Assembly: GCA_037126765.1 (NCBI GenBank)
Contig: JBBCBC010000027.1
Coordinates: 4,364,406 to 4,428,405 of the forward strand
Length of the DNA: 64,000 nucleotides
From: Stenogyne calaminthoides
Taxonomy: Eukaryota > Streptophyta > Magnoliopsida > Lamiales > Lamiaceae
Direction of reading: 5' to 3'
The first letter of the stretch is position 1; each line of letters begins with the position of its first letter. The notes beneath the pieces were generated by a model. It saw only the letters and a program-made list of their open reading frames with translations, searched no databases and was not told the origin of the DNA. The position numbers were made by a program, and so were the translations under genes. This document shows, piece by piece, positions 59,169-64,000 of this stretch.

Positions 59169-59657
59169 TGATGAAGTGGAAAATGAAGCAAACTGAAGAG
59201 CCGAATCTGAAGACTGAAGACAGAAGAACTCAGAAGACTCTGTAATCTTTAAATTTTGTCTTTTTTGATTTTGTTTGATAAATTCATTGAATGTAAAAGG
59301 TATACTTATCATCAATGAAGATTTATCATTATGCTCAAAAGATAATATCTCATTATCTTATTTACATGTCTTTATTTTGATATGCTGAATGAATGTCTCT
59401 AAACTGATTGTATGCTGATAAGAGGGAAATTGTTTAAGTATTTGGTAATGAATTAGTTAAAGAGATTCATTACTGAAGAAATTTGATATATGATTAAACC
59501 TGTTGAGAAACTACGAAATTGTTGGGAGATTCTCCGATCTAAAAATAGTTGGGAGACAACCAATCTTGTAATAGAATAAACTGAAACCCCGAGTATAGGT
59601 TATTTTTTTTTTTTTTTGTAAACAAGATAGGTTTTGCATCATCAAAAAAAGGGAAAT
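59169..59657 (+). mobile_element. Copia-B-type internal 3' end with polypurine tract
   Basis: About 490 bp of non-coding sequence ending in AAAAAAAGGGAAAT (59645-59657), a polypurine tract directly before an LTR start. This is the 3' end of an element body whose coding part is missing on the left, where the second LTR fragment abuts it. Confidence 0.6.
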
Positions 59658-60527
59658 TGTTGGGAGATGAATTTAATAAAAGATTATATGATTTTGATTA
59701 GATCCCAAAACCCCGAAAGTATGACATGTTCGTAATGATCTTGATACTTGAGTCGATTCAGTTTTTAGAGTATTCGGGATGTTATCTGCGAAATGTATAG
59801 TCGCCAGATATAGTTCAGATAGGTTCTCGAGGACTCAAAAAAAAGAAATGTTTCAAGAAGAAACTGAAGTTTCTAAAGACTCAAAGATGAAATCGAGATA
59901 TCAGAGACTCAAGATGAAATCGAGAACCAAGACTCAACATGAAGACTCGATATATCGGTCAAGATAAACCTAAAGACTCGTAAGACTCAAGACGCAAGAT
60001 CAAGACCGAGAAATCAAGATCAAGAATATCGAAAGCACAAGAATTATCAAGACTCAAGAATGTATCAATGCTCGATGATGAACTGAATGATCCGAGGCAT
60101 TGAATATATCTATCCAAGGACGCAATCTTGAGAGAAACGCAATGCCTTAGAAAGATAGATATTGCCAAGACATTCAAATGCGCATAAAAGGAACTAAGTC
60201 GGCGTTTGTTAAGCTTATATCATACTCGAGTTTGTAACCAAAAAAGAGCCGTTGAAGGTTTCTACCTTTAATCAAGACAAAAGTCAAAAAGAGGAAGATG
60301 ACATCGCACCATATACGACAATCGACAAAGACAAGTCAAAAAAGATGTCGGATGTACGAAAAAGTTCCAGATCGTAAAAAGTGAAGACCGGCTACATGAA
60401 AGACTATTGCCTAGAAAGTGTTAGGGGAGTTTCGGACCCTAAAATATAGCCGTTTCACACACCATAAGAGGGAACTCACGGTTATCTCTCCAACGGATAG
60501 TTTTCAAGAGTAACCTTGGTGTATGCC

Positions 60528-60534
60528 TATAAAT
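60528..60534 (+). promoter_or_regulatory. TATA box of the Copia-B LTR
   Basis: TATAAAT in TATGCCTATAAATCTTGG, about 1.1 kb before the LTR end, placing transcription start near 60560. Confidence 0.5.
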
Positions 60535-60834
60535 CTTGGTGACCCTCTACATTGTAAGGTGACGGAAATTTATACGCAACTCAAGAGCTCGAACTTATTC
60601 TTGCAAAAGTAAAAGCACCAAAATACCTTGAATTTCCCAAGTGCTTCTATATTGAAGAGAGCTCACTTTACTAAGCCTAGCTTGATAAGATTTATCCAAA
60701 GCTTAGTCGAGATATCCTAAACCTTTGCATTGTGCTTCATTGTAAATGATATCTCATCCTACTTGAAACCAACCAAGAAACCCCAAACCCTTGAGAAGGT
60801 AGTTGGAGTGTGTTTGTTGGTGAGTAGAGTTGTA

Positions 60835-61050
60835 AAGAGTTAGTAAACTACACGGAGTAGTCGAAAACTCTAGAGGAGAAGTTAGTAAGCCTGAGGTAGT
60901 CCTAAAGCTTGTGTGTGATTGAGTAAGTAAACTACGGAGGTAGTCGAAAAACTCAAGGTCGGGTTGAGTAAGTAAACTACGTGGGAGTAGTCGAAAAAAC
61001 TCGGGCGAAGTTGAGTAAGTAAACTACGAGGTAGTCGAAAAGCTCGAAGT
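60835..61050. repeat. Tandem repeats in the Copia-B LTR, about 4 units
   Basis: GAGTAAGTAAACTACG followed by (A/G)GTAGTCGAAAA and a CTC-rich tail, repeated about every 55-65 bp. It lies downstream of the TATA box, so in the transcribed leader part of the LTR. Confidence 0.8.
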
Positions 61051-61637
61051 TGATAGTGAATTTCTCTCAAGAGCTCGGAGAGAGTGGACGTAGGAGCTTG
61101 AGTCTCCGAACCACTATAATTGTTGTGTTCTTTATTGCTTTCCTTATCTTTGCTTATCCGTTGCATTGACCGATTTTGAAAGCATACTTTTTCATCGATA
61201 TTCATTGGAATCAATCCAATTTGAAGTTGCATAAGTGAATCACACCTAATCACTATTTCATAAAGGGAAGGTTTTTCAAAAAAGCTTAAAAGAGTATAAT
61301 CTAAGGGCCAACCATTCCAAGACGATCGAGTAGCTAGAACAGATAGTTATCAAACCGAACTCTCTTATGAGGATTCATGAAGTTAGTTATCTGATCCAAG
61401 CAACTCGGGATCTCTGACACTCGGGACTCGGGTTGGGATTATCCGAGGGTATCTGAAAAGCGGCTTCGGGATCACCGCCTCGAGAGAACTTTGACTCGGA
61501 GCAATCGGCTTCTCGAACCTAATCTTGATTATCCGACTCAAAAGTCGACCTCGAAGAAAAAAAAAGTTTTAAAATCACTAAACACGTGTATTCCCCCCAT
61601 ACACGTGTAAGACTCGATTTTCACCGGGACCAACAAG

Positions 61638-61650
61638 TGGTATCGGAAGC
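61638..61650 (+). promoter_or_regulatory. Copia-B primer binding site
   Basis: TGGTATCGGAAGC, two bases after the LTR end. Close to the initiator tRNA-Met complement TGGTATCAGAGC; the differences may be errors or natural. Confidence 0.75.
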
Positions 61651-61768
61651 GGTTGGTTCAACTTGACCACCTCTTGTGTTGACCAAAGTTTTATTTTCAA
61701 AAATACTTGTGGTCTATCCGAATCGATCTTATTTGTTTGAAATTTTTTCTTTTCAAAAGATCGAAAAA

Positions 61769-64000
61769 ATGTCTTCTAAAAACTTCCCATGTTCTCGATG
61801 AGAACTATGATCTATGGAGATCGAGAATGCAGGGCTCATCTCAGATTCCAAACATGAGCGATGTGTGGAGAGTGGTTTCTCAAGGACCATTCAAATTTAT
61901 TGTGGTGAATCCTGAATTACGAAAGAAGAGAGAATTGATCCTATAGCAGAATTTCCTAAGTCTGATGACCAACTAACTCCTGAGGAGAGAAAGTTAGTCA
62001 ATCTAGACTACATTACAAAAGACACACTATACAAAGACAATTGATGATGGTGTGATGGGAATGATCTCTCACCATAATATCGCTAAGGAAATATGGGATA
62101 CACTAATTTTTCGTTATGTGCCAAGGCACGATCATATAAAAGAAAACAAACTTTCAATGGCAATTGGAAAGTTTGACAGTTTTGAAATGGATGATGGTGA
62201 ATCAATAGACAAATTGGAAGTCAGATTCACTAGCATCATGAATGATCTAAACGCACTTGGAAAGAGATATCCACAAAGAGAAGTGGCATTGAAAATTCTT
62301 AGAGGTCTTTCTAAGAAATGGGATATTCATGCAGTGGTGATTGAAAACACCAAGAACATTAGTTCAATGCTATACCAACAAGTCTTCTCTGAGCTAAAAG
62401 CCTATGAATTTGTAATTGATAAAAAATCCAAAAAGGCTGACAGCAAAGATGATTCTTCATCGAGTAAGAATGTGGCTTTAAAAGCCAAAGATAAAACCTG
62501 TAAAACTAGAGAGTCGAGAACCCTCATGCCAAACATCGATGAGCTTGAGGATAAGCTAAAGACCGATGGCAAGGAGGTTTGATGACTTAGTAGTAGATTT
62601 GGAAAATACAAAAGCTATTACAGAACCACAGTGTACCGTGAAGAAACCCGAGGACGGATCAACCGAGAAGAAGAAGGACTGAAAAGTTTGAAGGATCTTC
62701 ATCCAGAAAGAAGGACTCCAAGTCCAAAGAAGAAAATGATCAGGATGATGATGCCAACAGATGTTATAACTGCCAGAAGAAGGGTCACTTCCAGTATGAT
62801 TGTCTAGAGTTGAGTGCTAAGGAGAGAAGAGAAAGACAAGCTATAAGAGACCAGAAGTTCTCAAGCAAAAAGGCCATGGTTGCAGAAGAAGAACACTCTG
62901 AGGAGGAATCTAGCTCTTCAGATGAGATATTCTCAGACAGTGAAAGTGATGACATCTGTCCGATGGCCATTGAGGAGGTAAACTCTTCTGTCTCTGTTGT
63001 TGCTCCTACACTAGCACAAGAGTCTTCTAGTTCCAATCGAAAAATTCATTTTGACTGATGGATTCTTTTCGAGAATCGATGAAGGACTATGCTTTGTTTT
63101 GCAAGGATCGCTAAATAGAACTCAAGAGCGTAATAAGGAACCGAAAGTCGAAAAATCTAAAATGGAAAGACTCTAGCAAAACTGAGATCACTTCTCAATT
63201 AATGGGAGCTACTGATGAACTGGATGTTCTTAAAGTACAACTCTCAGAGAAAGAGAAGTTGATAATGTCCCTAACTGAAAAGCTAGAGAAATCCACTGAA
63301 GAGATTCAAATTAATCGTAAATGAGTTCAATGACCTCTCCGAGAAGCATAAAACTCTACGAAATGTGAGGATAGTGCACGTAAAGAAGTTAACTCTATTG
63401 AATAAAGCATCTAATGTGATAGATGAAATTCAGAGTTACCGAGATCCGCCACTATAAAAACCGGATTGGGATACACTCCAGAGGAACCTCACAAGGTCAT
63501 CCTCAATCTTTGATCATGTAGCAAGAAGACTATCTTTGTAAAACCCAAAGGCACCTACACTTCAAGTCGGGTTATGCCCAAGGTTGTAGACAAGGGAAAA
63601 GGACCTATGGTTTCAAAAAACCAATGATCGTTAGAAAGCCCAAACCACGGTGAAGGCTAGAAAACCCGAAAGCAGTCGATTGAAAGTTTCGATAAGTACT
63701 TCAAAGCCTCGGTAAGAATGCAAATGCAACTGAAAGGCTCCACACTCAACCATCGGAGGAATCCTCGATAAGAAACACTCAGCAGAGACATTCTCATCTG
63801 AAGAGACCAAGTCCTCAGTACACTGAAAGACCCAGATTTCAGTACAGACAACCTGAACCTCACTTGCCTAAAGGTAAAGGTTATCTGAACCCGAGTCAAC
63901 AAAGATTTAGACCGGCTGCACAAAAGCCCAAGCATCTGAACAAAAGGCCTGAACCAAAGAAGAATTCAAAAGCCCATGTTCATGCTAAAGCTAGCACACA
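61769..64000 (+). pseudogene. Copia-B gag region, frameshifted, runs off the window
   Basis: Starts near MSSKNFP (61769). A shifted frame has ENYDLWRSRMQGSS and MSDVWRVV. The longest frame (62052-62582) has KEIWDTLIFRYV, LEVRFTSIMNDLNALGKRYP and LRGLSKKWDIHAVVIENTKN, typical Copia gag blocks. The CCHC knuckle CYNCQKKGHFQYDC is at 62762-62803. It is followed by an acidic Ser/Glu-rich stretch (62880-63050), a coiled-coil-like segment (LSEKEKLIMSLTEKLEKSTE, about 63240-63300) and a basic Pro/Gln/Arg-rich tail (63800-63990). This long extended gag recalls Sirevirus-type Copia elements, an inference. Protease and the rest of pol are outside the window. Many one-base breaks; error and decay cannot be separated with a single copy. 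Confidence 0.8.

Larger units (their letters stand above)
33482..60259. repeat. Copy 2 of the 26.8-kb direct repeat
   Basis: Second copy of bases 1-26791. The last base matching copy 1 before the gap is about 60259. Beyond it the Copia-B LTR simply continues, so the end of homology is set by the end of the copy 1 contig and not by a visible breakpoint. On the left, homology begins in the right end of a Mariner-like element and may continue outside the window. Confidence 0.97.
59658..61635 (+). repeat. Copia-B LTR, complete
   Basis: 1978 bp from TGTTGGGAGATGAA to GGGACCAACA, with perfect TGTTGG/CCAACA ends. Preceded by a polypurine tract and followed by a primer binding site, so it acts as 3' LTR for one body and 5' LTR for the next. 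Contains purine-rich AAGACTCAAGA-like repeats (59830-60060), a TATA box at 60528 and a tandem array at 60835-61050. Confidence 0.8.

Noticed and set aside
1..64000. A new defence, secretion or other multi-gene system
   Set aside because: Every coding stretch I could support is a retrotransposon part or the single plastid protease-like gene. Nothing else shows coordinated genes.

Overview
The window is nuclear DNA of a flowering plant, probably a eudicot. It is AT-rich and full of LTR retrotransposons, a plant LINE and MITEs, and its one cellular gene is intron-rich with a chloroplast-type N-terminus. I saw no bacterial operon, CRISPR array, phage or toxin gene. I found no convincing new molecular system. 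The notable results are one well-supported multi-exon host gene that no long ORF reveals, and a 26.8-kb direct repeat that may be an assembly artefact.

Layout. Bases 1-26791 and 33482-60259 are two copies of the same 26.8-kb stretch, in the same orientation and about 33.4-33.5 kb apart. Copy 1 ends exactly at a 500-N gap (26792-27291). Each copy holds, left to right: the right end of a Mariner-like element; exon 1 (minus strand) of a plastid protease-like gene; about 6.5 kb of AT-rich DNA with at least seven MITEs; a 5'-truncated LINE (minus) with a 15-bp target duplication and poly(A) tail; a degenerate Copia element (Copia-A) with a 1.84-kb 5' LTR and a 3' LTR cut to about 0.2 kb; a GTAACAC-rich repeat tract; more MITEs; a composite segment with inverted telomere-like arms; an LTR-A fragment; a fragment of a second LTR family; and the 3' end plus LTR of another Copia element (Copia-B).

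Between the copies (27292-33481) is single-copy sequence carrying exons 2-10 of the host gene. Its exon 1 lies just inside copy 2 at 33847-33978, so the gene spans 27636-33978 on the minus strand in 10 exons. The product is a small membrane protein with a plastid transit peptide, two hydrophobic segments and a HEAAH (HEXXH) motif, resembling the plant VIR3/FtsH-like family. Intron 1 holds a 2.2-kb element with Stowaway/Mariner ends, a 62-bp minisatellite and a short ORF with a host-like leader.

Right of copy 2 (60260-64000) the Copia-B LTR continues into a primer binding site and a long gag region with a CCHC knuckle, and leaves the window inside that element.

Sequence quality matters here. 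Many differences between the copies are short garbled patches at C/G-rich or CAG/CTG sites, sometimes in one copy and sometimes in the other, and the host gene has small indels in most exons. Both fit uncorrected long-read error. Breaks seen in only one copy should not be read as biology. Breaks shared by both copies, such as four stop codons in Copia-A, probably are real.
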